Source of the DNA: Pampus argenteus
Lineage: Eukaryota > Chordata > Actinopteri > Scombriformes > Stromateidae
NCBI GenBank assembly: GCA_036937835.1
Contig: CM072870.1
Span: 1,240,001-1,304,000, forward strand
Direction of reading: 5' to 3'
Length of the DNA stretch: 64,000 nucleotides
Shown here: piece after piece, positions 1 to 12,736 of the stretch
How the letters are laid out: every line of letters begins with the position of its first letter
Numbering within the stretch: position 1 is the stretch's first letter
The notes under the pieces: generated by a model
Database searches by the model: none
What the model was told of the DNA's origin: nothing
Seen by the model: the letters and a program-made list of their open reading frames with translations, nothing else
Made by a program: the position numbers and the translations under genes

Positions 1-696
1 TCAATCAAAACCATGTTTGCCATCAACAAGTAACTGATTTCTAATGATTAGGACCCAAAAACTCACTTCTGAGAGCTTCCGCAGCTTTTACTGTAACATT
101 TGTAAAAATAGCTTTCTCTCAGGCCAAAACTGACAACTACAGTTTTTCTTAAACAAGGAGCAATATTTTCAATCAAAACCATGTTTGCCATCAACAAGTA
201 ACTGATTTCTAATGATTAGGACCAAAAAAAACTCACTTCTGAGAGCTTCCTGCAGCTTTTACTGTAACATTTGTAAAAATAGCTTTCTCTCGGCGAGAGA
301 AGGCCAAAACTGACAACTATAGTTTTTCTTAAACAAGGAGCCATATTTTCAATCAAAACCATGTTTGCCATCAACAAGTAACTGATTTCTAATGATTAGG
401 ACCAAAAAACTCACTTCTGAGAGCTTCCTGCAGCTTTTACTGTAACATTTGTAAAAATAGCTTTGTCTCAGGCCAAAACTGACAACTACAGTTTTTCTTA
501 AACAAGGAGCAATATTTTCAATCAAAACCATGTTTGCCATCAACAAGTAACTGATTTCTAATGATTAGGACCAAAAAACTCACATCTGAGAGCTTCCTGC
601 AGCTTTTACTGTAAGAATTGTAAAAAATAGTTTTCTCTCTCCGAGAGAAGGCCAAAACTGACAACTACAGTTTTTCTTAAACAAGGAGCAATATTT

Positions 697-1552
697 TCAA
701 TCCAAACCATGTTTGCTATCAACAAGTAACTGATTTCTAATGATTAGGACCAAAAAACTCACTTCTGAGAGCTTCCTGTAGCTTTTACTGTAACATTTGT
801 AAAAATAGCTTTCTCTCAGGCCAAAACTGACAACTACAGTTTTTCTTAAACAAGGAACAATATTTTCAATCAAAACCATGTTTGCCATCAACAAGTAACT
901 GATTTCTAATGATTAGGACCCAAAAACTCACTTCTGAGAGCTTCCGCAGCTTTTACTGTAACATTTGTAAAAATAGCTTTCTCTCAGGCCAAAACTGACA
1001 ACTACAGTTTTTCTTAAACAAGGAGCAATATTTTCAATCAAAACCATGTTTGCCATCAACAAGTAACTGATTTCTAATGATTAGGACCAAAAAAACTCAC
1101 TTCTGAGAGCTTCCTGCAGCTTTTACTGTAACATTTGTAAAAATAGCTTTGTCTCAGGCCAAAACTGACAACTACAGTTTTTCTTAAACAAGGAGCAATA
1201 TTTTCAATCAAATCCATGTTTGCCATCAACAAGTAACTGATTTCTAATGTTTAGGACCAAAAAACTCACATCTGAGAGCTTCCTGCAGCTTTTACTGTAA
1301 CAATTGTAAAAAATAGTTTTCTCTCTGCGAGAGAAGGCCAAAACTGACAACTACAGTTTTTCTTAAACAAGGAGCAATATTTTCAATCAAAACCTTGTTT
1401 GCCATCAACAAGTAACTGATTTCTAATGATTAGGACCAAAAAAACTCACTTCTGAGAGCTTCCTGTAGCTTTTACTGTAACATTTTTAAAAATAGCTTTC
1501 TCTCAGGCCAAAACTGACAACTACAGTTTTTCTTAAACAAGGAGCAATATTT
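697..1552 (-). repeat. 856-bp five-unit module (example)
   Basis: Five successive units have fixed markers: V (CCAAACC, GCTATC, CTGTAGC), CCGCAG, GTCTC with a long A run, TCCATG/GTTTAGG with the TGC-palindrome, and CTGTAG with seven As. A TCTAGG unit follows. The same 856-base spacing from V to the TCTAGG unit is found from 3956, 5678, 14253, 16830 and 19734. This is a higher-order repeat in the usual sense for satellites. Confidence 0.85.
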
Positions 1553-3205
1553 TCAATCAAAACCATGTTTGCCATCAACAAGTAACTGATTTCTAATGTC
1601 TAGGACCAAAAAACTCACTTCTGAGAGCTTCCTGCAGCTTTTACTGTAACATTTGTAAATATAGCTTTCTCTCAGGCCAAAACTGACAACTACAGTTTTT
1701 CTTAAACAAGGAGCAATATTTTCATTCAAAACCATGTTTGCCATCAACAAGTAACTGATTTGTAATGATTAGGACCAAAAAACTCACATCTGAGAGCTTC
1801 CTGCAGCTTTTACTGTAACAATTGTAAAAAATAGTTTTCTCTCTGCGAGAGAAGGCCAAAACTGACAACTACAGTTTTTCTTAAACAAGGAGCAATATTT
1901 TCAATCAAAACCATGTTTGCCATGAACAAGTAACTGATTTCTAATGATTAGGACCAAAAAACTCACTTCTGAGAGCTTCCTGCAGCTTTTACTGTAACAT
2001 TTGTAAAAATTAGCTTTCTCTCAGGGCAAAACTGACAACTACAGTTTTTCTTAAACAAGGAGCAATATTTTCGATCAAAACCATGTTTGCCATCAACAAG
2101 TAACTGATTTCTAATGATTAGGACCAAAAAACTCACTTCTGAGAGCTTCCTGCAGCTTTTACTGTAACATTTGTAAAAAAATAGCTTTCTCTCAGGCCAA
2201 AACTGACAACTATAGTTTTTCTTAAACAAGGAGCCATATTTTCAATCAAAACCATGTTTGCCATCAACAAGTAACTGATTTCTAATGATTAGGACCAAAA
2301 AACTCACTTCTGAGAGCTTCCTGCAGCTTTTACTGTAACATTTGTAAAAATAGCTTTGTCTCAGGCCAAAACTGACAACTACAGTTTTTCTTAAACAAGG
2401 AGCAATATTTTCAATCAAAACCATGTTTGCCATCAACAAGTAACTGATTTCTAATGATTAGGACCAAAAAACTCACATCTGAGAGCTTCCTGCAGCTTTT
2501 ACTGTAACAATTGTAAAAAATAGTTTTCTCTCTGCGAGAGAAGGCCAAAACTGACAACTACAGTTTTTCTTAAACAAGGAGCAATATTTTCAATCAAAAC
2601 CATGTTTGCCATCAACAAGTAACTGATTTCTAATGATTAGGACCAAAAAACTCACTTCTGAGAGCTTCCTGCAGCTTTTACTGTAACATTTGTAAAAAAT
2701 AGCTTTCTCTCAGGCCAAAACTGACAACTATAGTTTTTCTTAAACAAGGAGCCATATTTTCAATCAAAACCATGTTTGCCATCAACAAGTAACTGATTTC
2801 TAATGATTAGGACCAAAAAACTCACTTCTGAGAGCTTCCTGCAGCTTTTACTGTAACATTTGTAAAAAATAGCTTTGTCTCAGGCCAAAACTGACAACTA
2901 CAGTTTTTCTTAAACAAGGAGCAATATTTTCAATCAAAACCATGTTTGCCATCAACAAGTAACTGATTTCTAATGATTAGGACAAAAAAACTCACTTCTG
3001 AGAGCTTCCTGCAGCTTTTACTGTAACATTTGTAAAAAATAGCTTTCTCTCAGGCCAAAACTGACAACTACAGTTTTTCTTAAACAAGGAGCAATATTTT
3101 CGATCAAAACCATGTTTGCCATCAACAAGTAAGTGATTTCTAATGATTAGGACCAAAAAACTCACTTCTGAGAGCTTCCTGCTGCTTTTACTGTAACATT
3201 TGTAA
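1545..3205 (-). repeat. Copied segment, 1.66 kb, first copy
   Basis: This segment matches about 10117-11777 at a displacement of 8572. Shared rare markers are ATTTTCATTCAAAACC (near 1720 and 10292), GATTTGTAATGATT, GCCATGAACAAG (1921 and 10493) and GTAAAAATTAGC with CAGGGCAAAAC. One unit near 2680-2760 differs (CTCTCAGG with CTATAG, against GTCTCAGG with CTACAG in the partner). Confidence 0.85.
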
Positions 3206-3297
3206 AAATAGCTTTGTCTGAGGCCAAAACTGACAACTACAGTTTTTCTTAAACAAGGAGCAATATTTTCGATCAAAACCATGTTTGCCATCAACAA
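2992..3297 (-). other. Read-through open frame across two units (not a gene)
   Basis: Most units have a TGA (GATTGA on the T-rich strand) that closes the open frame after about 65 codons. Here the base is changed (TCGATC on the plus strand, giving CGA), so the frame runs on, now in another frame of the next unit, to 101 codons. Similar cases exist at 7621, 11564, 13289, 18773, 21000, 37513 and 40602. The second half encodes a different frame of the same DNA, so the lengthening has no coding logic. I list it only so it is not taken for a protein. Confidence 0.85.
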
Positions 3298-3955
3298 GTA
3301 ACTGATTTCTAATGATTAGGACCAAAAAACTCACTTCTGAGAGCTTCCTGCAGCTTTTACTGTAACATTTGTAAAAATAGCTTTCTCTCAGGCTAAAACT
3401 GACAACTACAGTTTTTCTTAAACAAGGAACAATATTTTAAATCAAAACCATGTTTGCCATCAACAAGTAACTGATTTCTAATGATTAGGACCCAAAAACT
3501 CACTTCTGAGAGCTTCCGCAGCTTTTACTGTAACATTTGTAAAAATAGCTTTCTCTCAGGCCAAAACTGACAACTACAGTTTTTCTTAAACAAGGAGCAA
3601 TATTTTCAATCAAAACCATGTTTGCCATCAACAAGTAACTAATTTCTAATGATTAGGACCAAAAAAAACTCACTTCTGAGAGCTTCCTGCAGCTTTTACT
3701 GTAACATTTGTAAAAATAGCTTTGTCTGAGGCCAAAACTGACAACTACAGTTTTTCTTGAACAAGGAGCAATATTTTCAATCAAAACCATGTTTGCCATC
3801 AACAAGTAACTGATTTCTAATGATTAGGACCAAAAAACTCACATCTGAGAGCTTCCTGCAGCTTTTACTGTAACAATTGTAAAAAATAGTTTTCTCTCTG
3901 CGAGAGACGGCCAAAAGTGACAACTACAGTTTTTCTTAAACAAGGAGCAATATTT
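2992..3955 (-). repeat. 964-bp six-unit module (example)
   Basis: This module begins with units bearing ATTTTCGATC, GTAAGTGATTT and CTGCTGC, then GGCTAAAAC with TTTTAAATC, CCGCAG, GTCTGAGG with TTCTTGAAC, and a palindrome unit with GAGAGACGGCC, and ends where a V unit starts. Other copies start at 7621, 13289 and 40602 (V unit 964 bases later), at 18773 (961 bases later, because of the replaced patch) and at 37513 (V unit missing, replaced by a local doublet). Confidence 0.82.
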
Positions 3956-6895
3956 TCAATCCAAACCATGTTTGCTATCAACAAGTAACTGATTTCTAAT
4001 GATTAGGACCAAAAAACTCACTTCTGAGAGCTTCCTGTAGCTTTTACTGTAACATTTGTAAAAATAGCTTTCTCTCAGGCCAAAACTGACAACTACAGTT
4101 TTTCTTAAACAAGGAACAATATTTTCAATCAAAACCATGTTTGCCATCAACAAGTAACTGATTTCTAATGATTAGGACCCAAAAACTCACTTCTGAGAGC
4201 TTCCGCAGCTTTTACTGTAACATTTGTAAAAATAGCTTTCTCTCAGGCCAAAACTGACAACTACAGTTTTTCTTAAACAAGGAGCAATATTTTCAATCAA
4301 AACCATGTTTGCCATCAACAAGTAACTGATTTCTAATGATTAGGACCAAAAAAACTCACTTCTGAGAGCTTCCTGCAGCTTTTACTGTAACATTTGTAAA
4401 AATAGCTTTGTCTCAGGCCAAAACTGACAACTACAGTTTTTCTTAAACAAGGAGCAATATTTTCAATCAAATCCATGTTTGCCATCAACAAGTAACTGAT
4501 TTCTAATGTTTAGGACCAAAAAACTCACATCTGAGAGCTTCCTGCAGCTTTTACTGTAACAATTGTAAAAAATAGTTTTCTCTCTGCGAGAGAAGGCCAA
4601 AACTGACAACTACAGTTTTTCTTAAACAAGGAGCAATATTTTCAATCAAAACCATGTTTGCCATCAACAAGTAACTGATTTCTAATGATTAGGACCAAAA
4701 AAACTCACTTCTGAGAGCTTCCTGTAGCTTTTACTGTAACATTTGTAAAAATAGCTTTCTCTCAGGCCAAAACTGACAACTACAGTTTTTCTTAAACAAG
4801 GAGCAATATTTTCAATCAAAACCATGTTTGCCATCAACAAGTAACTGATTTCTAATGTCTAGGACAAAAAAACTCACTTCTGAGAGCTTCCTGCAGCTTT
4901 TACTGTAACATTTGTAAATATAGCTTTCTCTCAGGCCAAAACTGACAACTACAGTTTTTCTTAAACAAGGAGCAATATTTTCAATCAAAACCATGTTTGC
5001 CATCAACAAGTAACTGATTTCTAATGATTAGGACCAAAAAACTCACATCTGAGAGCTTCCTGCAGCTTTTACTGTAACAATTGTAAAAAATAGTTTTCTC
5101 TCTGCGAGAGAAGGCCAAAACTGACAACTACAGTTTTTCTTAAACAAGGAGCAATATTTTCAATCAAAACCATGTTTGCCATCAACAAGTAACTGTTTTC
5201 TAATGATTAGGACCCAAAAACTCACTTCTGAGAGCTTCCGCAGCTTTTACTGTAACATTTGTAAAAATAGCTTTCTCTCAGGCCAAAACTGACAACTACA
5301 GTTTTTCTTAAACAAGGAGCAATATTTTCAATCAAAACCATGTTTGCCATCAACAAGTAACTGATTTCTAATGATTAGGACCAAAAAAAACTCACTTCTG
5401 AGAGCTTCCTGCAGCTTTTACTGTAACATTTGTAAAAATAGCTTTGTCTGAGGCCAAAACTGACAACTACAGTTTTTCTTGAACAAGGAGCAATATTTTC
5501 AATCAAAACCATGTTTGCCATCAACAAGTAACTGATTTCTAATGATTAGGACCAAAAAACTCACATCTGAGAGCTTCCTGCAGCTTTTACTGTAACAATT
5601 GTAAAAAATAGTTTTCTCTCTGCGAGAGACGGCCAAAAGTGACAACTACAGTTTTTCTTAAACAAGGAGCAATATTTTCAATCCAAACCATGTTTGCTAT
5701 CAACAAGTAACTGATTTCTAATGATTAGGACCAAAAAACTCACTTCTGAGAGCTTCCTGTAGCTTTTACTGTAACATTTGTAAAAATAGCTTTCTCTCAG
5801 GCCAAAACTGACAACTACAGTTTTTCTTAAACAAGGAACAATATTTTCAATCAAAACCATGTTTGCCATCAACAAGTAACTGATTTCTAATGATTAGGAC
5901 CCAAAAACTCACTTCTGAGAGCTTCCGCAGCTTTTACTGTAACATTTGTAAAAATAGCTTTCTCTCAGGCCAAAACTGACAACTACAGTTTTTCTTAAAC
6001 AAGGAGCAATATTTTCAATCAAAACCATGTTTGCCATCAACAAGTAACTGATTTCTAATGATTAGGACCAAAAAAACTCACTTCTGAGAGCTTCCTGCAG
6101 CTTTTACTGTAACATTTGTAAAAATAGCTTTGTCTCAGGCCAAAACTGACAACTACAGTTTTTCTTAAACAAGGAGCAATATTTTCAATCAAATCCATGT
6201 TTGCCATCAACAAGTAACTGATTTCTAATGTTTAGGACCAAAAAACTCACATCTGAGAGCTTCCTGCAGCTTTTACTGTAACAATTGTAAAAAATAGTTT
6301 TCTCTCTGCGAGAGAAGGCCAAAACTGACAACTACAGTTTTTCTTAAACAAGGAGCAATATTTTCAATCAAAACCATGTTTGCCATCAACAAGTAACTGA
6401 TTTCTAATGATTAGGACCAAAAAAACTCACTTCTGAGAGCTTCCTGTAGCTTTTACTGTAACATTTGTAAAAATAGCTTTCTCTCAGGCCAAAACTGACA
6501 ACTACAGTTTTTCTTAAACAAGGAGCAATATTTTCAATCAAAACCATGTTTGCCATCAACAAGTAACTGATTTCTAATGTCTAGGACAAAAAAACTCACT
6601 TCTGAGAGCTTCCTGCAGCTTTTACTGTAACATTTGTAAATATAGCTTTCTCTCAGGCCAAAACTGACAACTACAGTTTTTCTTAAACAAGGAGCAATAT
6701 TTTCAATCAAAACCATGTTTGCCATCAACAAGTAACTGATTTCTAATGATTAGGACCAAAAAACTCACATCTGAGAGCTTCCTGCAGCTTTTACTGTAAC
6801 AATTGTAAAAAATAGTTTTCTCTCTGCGAGAGAAGGCCAAAACTGACAACTACAGTTTTTCTTAAACAAGGAGCAATATTTTCAATCAAAACCAT
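3450..6895 (-). repeat. Tandem duplication, unit 1722 bp (10 satellite units)
   Basis: About 3450-5171 and 5172-6895 repeat each other at a displacement of 1722. Both contain the order V, CCGCAG, GTCTC, TGC-palindrome, CTGTAG, TCTAGG. Differences are very few, for example AACTAATTTC (3646) against AACTGATTTC, and CTGATTTC against CTGTTTTC (5195). The left boundary is marked by TTTTAAATC (3436) against TTTTCAATC, and the right one by GAGCGCTTCC in the following unit. Confidence 0.85.
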
Positions 6896-9150
6896 GTTTG
6901 CCATCAACAAGTAACTGATTTCTAATGATTAGGACCAAAAAACTCACTTCTGAGCGCTTCCTGCAGCTTTTACTGTAACATTTGTAAAAATTAGCTTTCT
7001 CTCAGGGCAAAACTGACAACTACAGTTTTTCTTAAACAAGGAGCAATATTTTCGATCAAAACCATGTTTGCTATCAACAAGTAACTGATTTCTAATGATT
7101 AGGACCCAAAAACTCACTTCTGAGAGCTTCCGCAGCTTTTACTGTAACATTTGTAAAAATAGCTTTCTCTCAGGCCAAAACTGACAACTACAGTTTTTCT
7201 TAAACAAGGAGCAATATTTTCAATCAAAACCATGTTTGCCATCAACAAGTAACTGATTTCTAATGATTAGGACCAAAAAACTCACTTCTGAGAGCTTCCT
7301 GCAGCTTTTACTGTAACATTTGTAAAAAATAGCTTTCTCTCAGGCCAAAACTGACAACTATAGTTTTTCTTAAACAAGGAGCCATATTTTCAATCAAAAC
7401 CATGTTTGCCATCAACAAGTAACTGATTTCTAATGATTAGGACCCAAAAACTCACTTCTGAGAGCTTCCTGCAGCTTTTACTGTAACATTTGTAAAAATA
7501 GCTTTGTCTCAGGCCAAAACTGACAACTACAGTTTTTCTTAAACAAGGAGCAATATTTTCAATCAAAACCATGTTTGCCATCAACAAGTAAGTGATTTCT
7601 AATGATTAGGACCAAAAAACTCACTTCTGAGAGCTTCCTGCAGCTTTTACTGTAACATTTGTAAAAAATAGCTTTCTCTCAGGCCAAAACTGACAACTAC
7701 AGTTTTTCTTAAACAAGGAGCAATATTTTCGATCAAAACCATGTTTGCCATCAACAAGTAAGTGATTTCTAATGATTAGGACCAAAAAACTCACTTCTGA
7801 GAGCTTCCTGCTGCTTTTACTGTAACATTTGTAAAAATAGCTTTGTCTGAGGCCAAAACTGACAACTACAGTTTTTCTTAAACAAGGAGCAATATTTTCG
7901 ATCAAAACCATGTTTGCCATCAACAAGTAACTGATTTCTAATGATTAGGACCAAAAAACTCACTTCTGAGAGCTTCCTGCAGCTTTTACTGTAACATTTG
8001 TAAAAATAGCTTTCTCTCAGGCTAAAACTGACAACTACAGTTTTTCTTAAACAAGGAACAATATTTTAAATCAAAACCATGTTTGCCATCAACAAGTAAC
8101 TGATTTCTAATGATTAGGACCCAAAAACTCACTTCTGAGAGCTTCCGCAGCTTTTACTGTAACATTTGTAAAAATAGCTTTCTCTCAGGCCAAAACTGAC
8201 AACTACAGTTTTTCTTAAACAAGGAGCAATATTTTCAATCAAAACCATGTTTGCCATCAACAAGTAACTGATTTCTAATGATTAGGACCAAAAAAAACTC
8301 ACTTCTGAGAGCTTCCTGCAGCTTTTACTGTAACATTTGTAAAAATAGCTTTGTCTGAGGCCAAAACTGACAACTACAGTTTTTCTTGAACAACGAGCAA
8401 TATTTTCAATCAAAACCATGTTTGCCATCAACAAGTAACTGATTTCTAATGATTAGGACCAAAAAACTCACATCTGAGAGCTTCCTGCAGCTTTTACTGT
8501 AACAATTGTAAAAAATAGTTTTCTCTCTGCGAGAGACGGCCAAAAGTGACAACTACAGTTTTTCTTAAACAAGGAGCAATATTTTCAATCCAAACCATGT
8601 TTGCTATCAACAAGTAACTGATTTCTAATGATTAGGACCAAAAAACTCACTTCTGAGAGCTTCCTGTAGCTTTTACTGTAACATTTGTAAAAATAGCTTT
8701 CTCTTAGGCCAAAACTGACAACTACAGTTTTTCTTAAACAAGGAACAATATTTTCAATCAAAACCATGTTTGCCATCAACAAGTAACTGATTTCTAATGA
8801 TTAGGACCCAAAAACTCACTTCTGAGAGCTTCCGCAGCTTTTACTGTAACATTTGTAAAAATAGCTTTCTCTCAGGCCAAAACTGACAACTACAGTTTTT
8901 CTTAAACAAGGAGCAATATTTTCAATCAAAACCATGTTTGCCATCAACAAGTAACTGATTTCTAATGATTAGGACCAAAAAAACTCACTTCTGAGAGCTT
9001 CCTGCAGCTTTTACTGTAACATTTGTAAAAATAGCTTTGTCTCAGGCCAAAACTGACAACTACAGTTTTTCTTAAACAAGGAGCAATATTTTCAATCAAA
9101 TCCATGTTTGCCATCAACAAGTAACTGATTTCTAATGTTTAGGACCAAAA
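4640..9150 (-). repeat. Copied segment, 4.5 kb, first copy
   Basis: This segment matches about 15793-20300 at a displacement of 11152, becoming 11149 near the right end. Shared rare markers include CTGTTTTCTAATG (5193 and 16345), GAGCGCTTCC, the AGGGCAAAAC change, AACAACGAGCAAT (8390 and 19539) and TTTTAAATC. The left edge lies where GGAGCAAT (4800 side) and GGAGCCAT (15780 side) neighbours differ. The right edge is where CTCTCTTCTGAG (9153) contrasts with CTCACATCTGAG. Edges are estimated by eye to within a few tens of bases. Confidence 0.85.
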
Positions 9151-9260
9151 AACTCTCTTCTGAGAGCTTCCTGCAGCTTTTACTGTAACATTTGTAAAAA
9201 TAGCTTTCTCTCAGCCCAAAACTGACAACTACAGTTTTTCTTAAACAAGGAGCAATATTT

Positions 9261-9429
9261 TCAATCAAAACCATGTTTTCCATCAACAAGTAACTGATTT
9301 CTAATGATTAGGACCAAAAAACTCACTTCTGAGAGCTTCCTGCAGCTTTTACTGTAACATTTGTAAAAATAGCTTTGTCTCAGGCCAAAACTGACAACTA
9401 CAGTTTTTCTTAAACAAGGAGCAATATTT
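9261..9429 (-). repeat. Representative short unit (169 bp)
   Basis: This is one complete short unit, counted from TCAATCAAAACCATG to the same point in the next copy. Its G+C is 58 of 169 bases by hand count, about 34%. It contains one PstI-type CTGCAG, one AATATT, and A or T runs of 5-6 at two places. It has CTCAGGCC where the long form carries a palindrome; in this copy the preceding bases are GCTTTGT instead of the commoner GCTTTCT. The variant units seen elsewhere differ by a few substitutions or one- to nine-base indels. Confidence 0.95.
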
Positions 9430-10116
9430 TCAATCAAAACCATGTTTGCCATCAACAAGTAACTGATTTCTAATGATTAGGACCAAAAAACTCACTTCTG
9501 AGAGATTCCTGCAGCTTTTACTGTAACATTTGTAAAAATAGCTTTCTCTCGGCGAGAGAAGGCCAAAACTGACAACTATAGTTTTTCTTAAACAAGGAGC
9601 CATATTTTCAATCAAAACCATGTTTGCCATCAACAAGTAACTGATTTCTAATGATTAGGACCAAAAAACTCACTTCTGAGAGCTTCCTGCAGCTTTTACT
9701 GTAACATTTGTAAAAATAGCTTTGTCTCAGGCCAAAACTGACAACTACAGTTTTTCTTAAACAAGGAGCAATATTTTCAATCAAAACCATGTTTGCCATC
9801 AACAAGTAACTGATTTCTAATGATTAGGACCAAAAAACTCACATCTGAGAGCTTCCTGCAGCTTTTACTGTAAGAATTGTAAAAAATAGTTTTCTCTCTC
9901 CGAGAGAAGGCCAAAACTGACAACTACAGTTTTTCTTAAACAAGGAGCAATATTTTCAATCCAAACCATGTTTGCTATCAACAAGTAACTGATTTCTAAT
10001 GATTAGGACCAAAAAACTCACTTCTGAGAGCTTCCTGTAGCTTTTACTGTAACATTTGTAAAAATAGCTTTCTCTCAGGCCAAAACTGACAACTACAGTT
10101 TTTCTTAAACAAGGAA

Positions 10117-11777
10117 CAATATTTTCAATCAAAACCATGTTTGCCATCAACAAGTAACTGATTTCTAATGTCTAGGACCAAAAAACTCACTTCTGAGAGC
10201 TTCCTGCAGCTTTTACTGTAACATTTGTAAATATAGCTTTCTCTCAGGCCAAAACTGACAACTACAGTTTTTCTTAAACAAGGAGCAATATTTTCATTCA
10301 AAACCATGTTTGCCATCAACAAGTAACTGATTTGTAATGATTAGGACCAAAAAACTCACATCTGAGAGCTTCCTGCAGCTTTTACTGTAACAATTGTAAA
10401 AAATAGTTTTCTCTCTGCGAGAGAAGGCCAAAACTGACAACTACAGTTTTTCTTAAACAAGGAGCAATATTTTCAATCAAAACCATGTTTGCCATGAACA
10501 AGTAACTGATTTCTAATGATTAGGACCAAAAAACTCACTTCTGAGAGCTTCCTGCAGCTTTTACTGTAACATTTGTAAAAATTAGCTTTCTCTCAGGGCA
10601 AAACTGACAACTACAGTTTTTCTTAAACAAGGAGCAATATTTTCGATCAAAACCATGTTTGCCATCAACAAGTAACTGATTTCTAATGATTAGGACCAAA
10701 AAACTCACTTCTGAGAGCTTCCTGCAGCTTTTACTGTAACATTTGTAAAAAAATAGCTTTCTCTCAGGCCAAAACTGACAACTATAGTTTTTCTTAAACA
10801 AGGAGCCATATTTTCAATCAAAACCATGTTTGCCATCAACAAGTAACTGATTTCTAATGATTAGGACCAAAAAACTCACTTCTGAGAGCTTCCTGCAGCT
10901 TTTACTGTAACATTTGTAAAAATAGCTTTGTCTCAGGCCAAAACTGACAACTACAGTTTTTCTTAAACAAGGAGCAATATTTTCAATCAAAACCATGTTT
11001 GCCATCAACAAGTAACTGATTTCTAATGATTAGGACCAAAAAACTCACATCTGAGAGCTTCCTGCAGCTTTTACTGTAACAATTGTAAAAAATAGTTTTC
11101 TCTCTGCGAGAGAAGGCCAAAACTGACAACTACAGTTTTTCTTAAACAAGGAGCAATATTTTCAATCAAAACCATGTTTGCCATCAACAAGTAACTGATT
11201 TCTAATGATTAGGACCAAAAAACTCACTTCTGAGAGCTTCCTGCAGCTTTTACTGTAACATTTGTAAAAAATAGCTTTGTCTCAGGCCAAAACTGACAAC
11301 TACAGTTTTTCTTAAACAAGGAGCAATATTTTCAATCAAAACCATGTTTGCCATCAACAAGTAACTGATTTCTAATGATTAGGACAAAAAAACTCACTTC
11401 TGAGAGCTTCCTGCAGCTTTTACTGTAACATTTGTAAAAAATAGCTTTGTCTCAGGCCAAAACTGACAACTACAGTTTTTCTTAAACAAGGAGCAATATT
11501 TTCAATCAAAACCATGTTTGCCATCAACAAGTAACTGATTTCTAATGATTAGGACAAAAAAACTCACTTCTGAGAGCTTCCTGCAGCTTTTACTGTAACA
11601 TTTGTAAAAAATAGCTTTCTCTCAGGCCAAAACTGACAACTACAGTTTTTCTTAAACAAGGAGCAATATTTTCGATCAAAACCATGTTTGCCATCAACAA
11701 GTAAGTGATTTCTAATGATTAGGACCAAAAAACTCACTTCTGAGAGCTTCCTGCTGCTTTTACTGTAACATTTGTAA
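10117..11777 (-). repeat. Copied segment, 1.66 kb, second copy
   Basis: This is the partner of 1545-3205. Immediately to its left, about 9500-10130 matches about 240-870 at a different displacement (9259). The 9.5-11.8 kb stretch is therefore assembled from two pieces of the 0.2-3.2 kb stretch, with the intervening 0.87-1.54 kb (four units) missing. Confidence 0.82.
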
Positions 11778-12736
11778 ATATAGCTTTCTCTCAGGCCAAA
11801 ACTGACAACTACAGTTTTTCTTAAACAAGGAGCAATATTTTCAATCAAAACCATGTTTGCCATCAACAAGTAACTGATTTCTAATGATTAGGACCAAAAA
11901 ACTCACATCTGAGAGCTTCCTGCAGCTTTTACTGTAACAATTGTAAAAAATAGTTTTCTCTCTGCGAGAGAAGGCCAAAACTGACAACTACAGTTTTTCT
12001 TAAACAAGGAGCAATATTTTCAATCAAAACCATGTTTGCCATCAACAAGTAACTGATTTCTAATGATTAGGACCAAAAAACTCACTTCTGAGCGCTTCCT
12101 GCAGCTTTTACTGTAACATTTGTAAAAATTAGCTTTCTCTCAGGGCAAAACTGACAACTACAGTTTTTCTTAAACAAGGAGCAATATTTTCGATCAAAAC
12201 CATGTTTGCCATCAACAATTAACTGATTTCTAATGATTAGGACCAAAAAACTCACTTCTGAGAGCTTCCTGCTGCTTTTACTGTAACATTTGTAAAAATT
12301 AGCTTTGTCTGAGGCCAAAACTGACAACTACAGTTTTTCTTAAACAAGGAGCAATATTTTCGATCAAAACCATGTTTGCCATCAACAAGTAACTGATTTC
12401 TAATGATTAGGACCAAAAAACTCACTTCTGAGAGCTTCCTGCAGCTTTTACTGTAACATTTGTAAAAATAGCTTTGTCTCAGGCCAAAACTGACAACTAC
12501 AGTTTTTCTTGAACAAGGAGCAATATTTTCAATCAAAACCATGTTTGCCATCAACAAGTAACTGATTTCTAATGATTAGGACCAAAAAACTCACATCTGA
12601 GAGCTTCCTGCAGCTTTTACTGTAACAATTGTAAAAAATAGTTTTCTCTCTGCGAGAGACGGCCAAAACTGACAACTACAGTTTTTCTTAAACAAGGAGC
12701 AATATTTTCAATCAAAACCATGTTTGCCATCAACAA

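Larger units (their letters stand above)
2440..4970 (-). repeat. Copied segment, 2.5 kb, first copy
   Basis: This segment matches about 12737-15267 at a displacement of 10297, including GGACAAAAAAACTC near 2981, GTAAGTGATTT near 3130, CTGCTGC near 3180, AACTAATTTC near 3646 and GAGAGACGGCCAAAAGTGAC near 3901. Outside these limits CACTTCTGAG versus CACATCTGAG on the left, and GGAGCAAT versus GGAGCCAT on the right, mark the ends. Confidence 0.84.

Noticed and set aside
349..546. 65-residue open frame repeated in nearly every unit, as a possible small-protein family
   Set aside because: The frame shifts at every unit, the frame here opens at TTG, the end is set by a stop in the next unit, and variation falls on all codon positions as far as I can see. 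It is a by-product of the tandem repeat.
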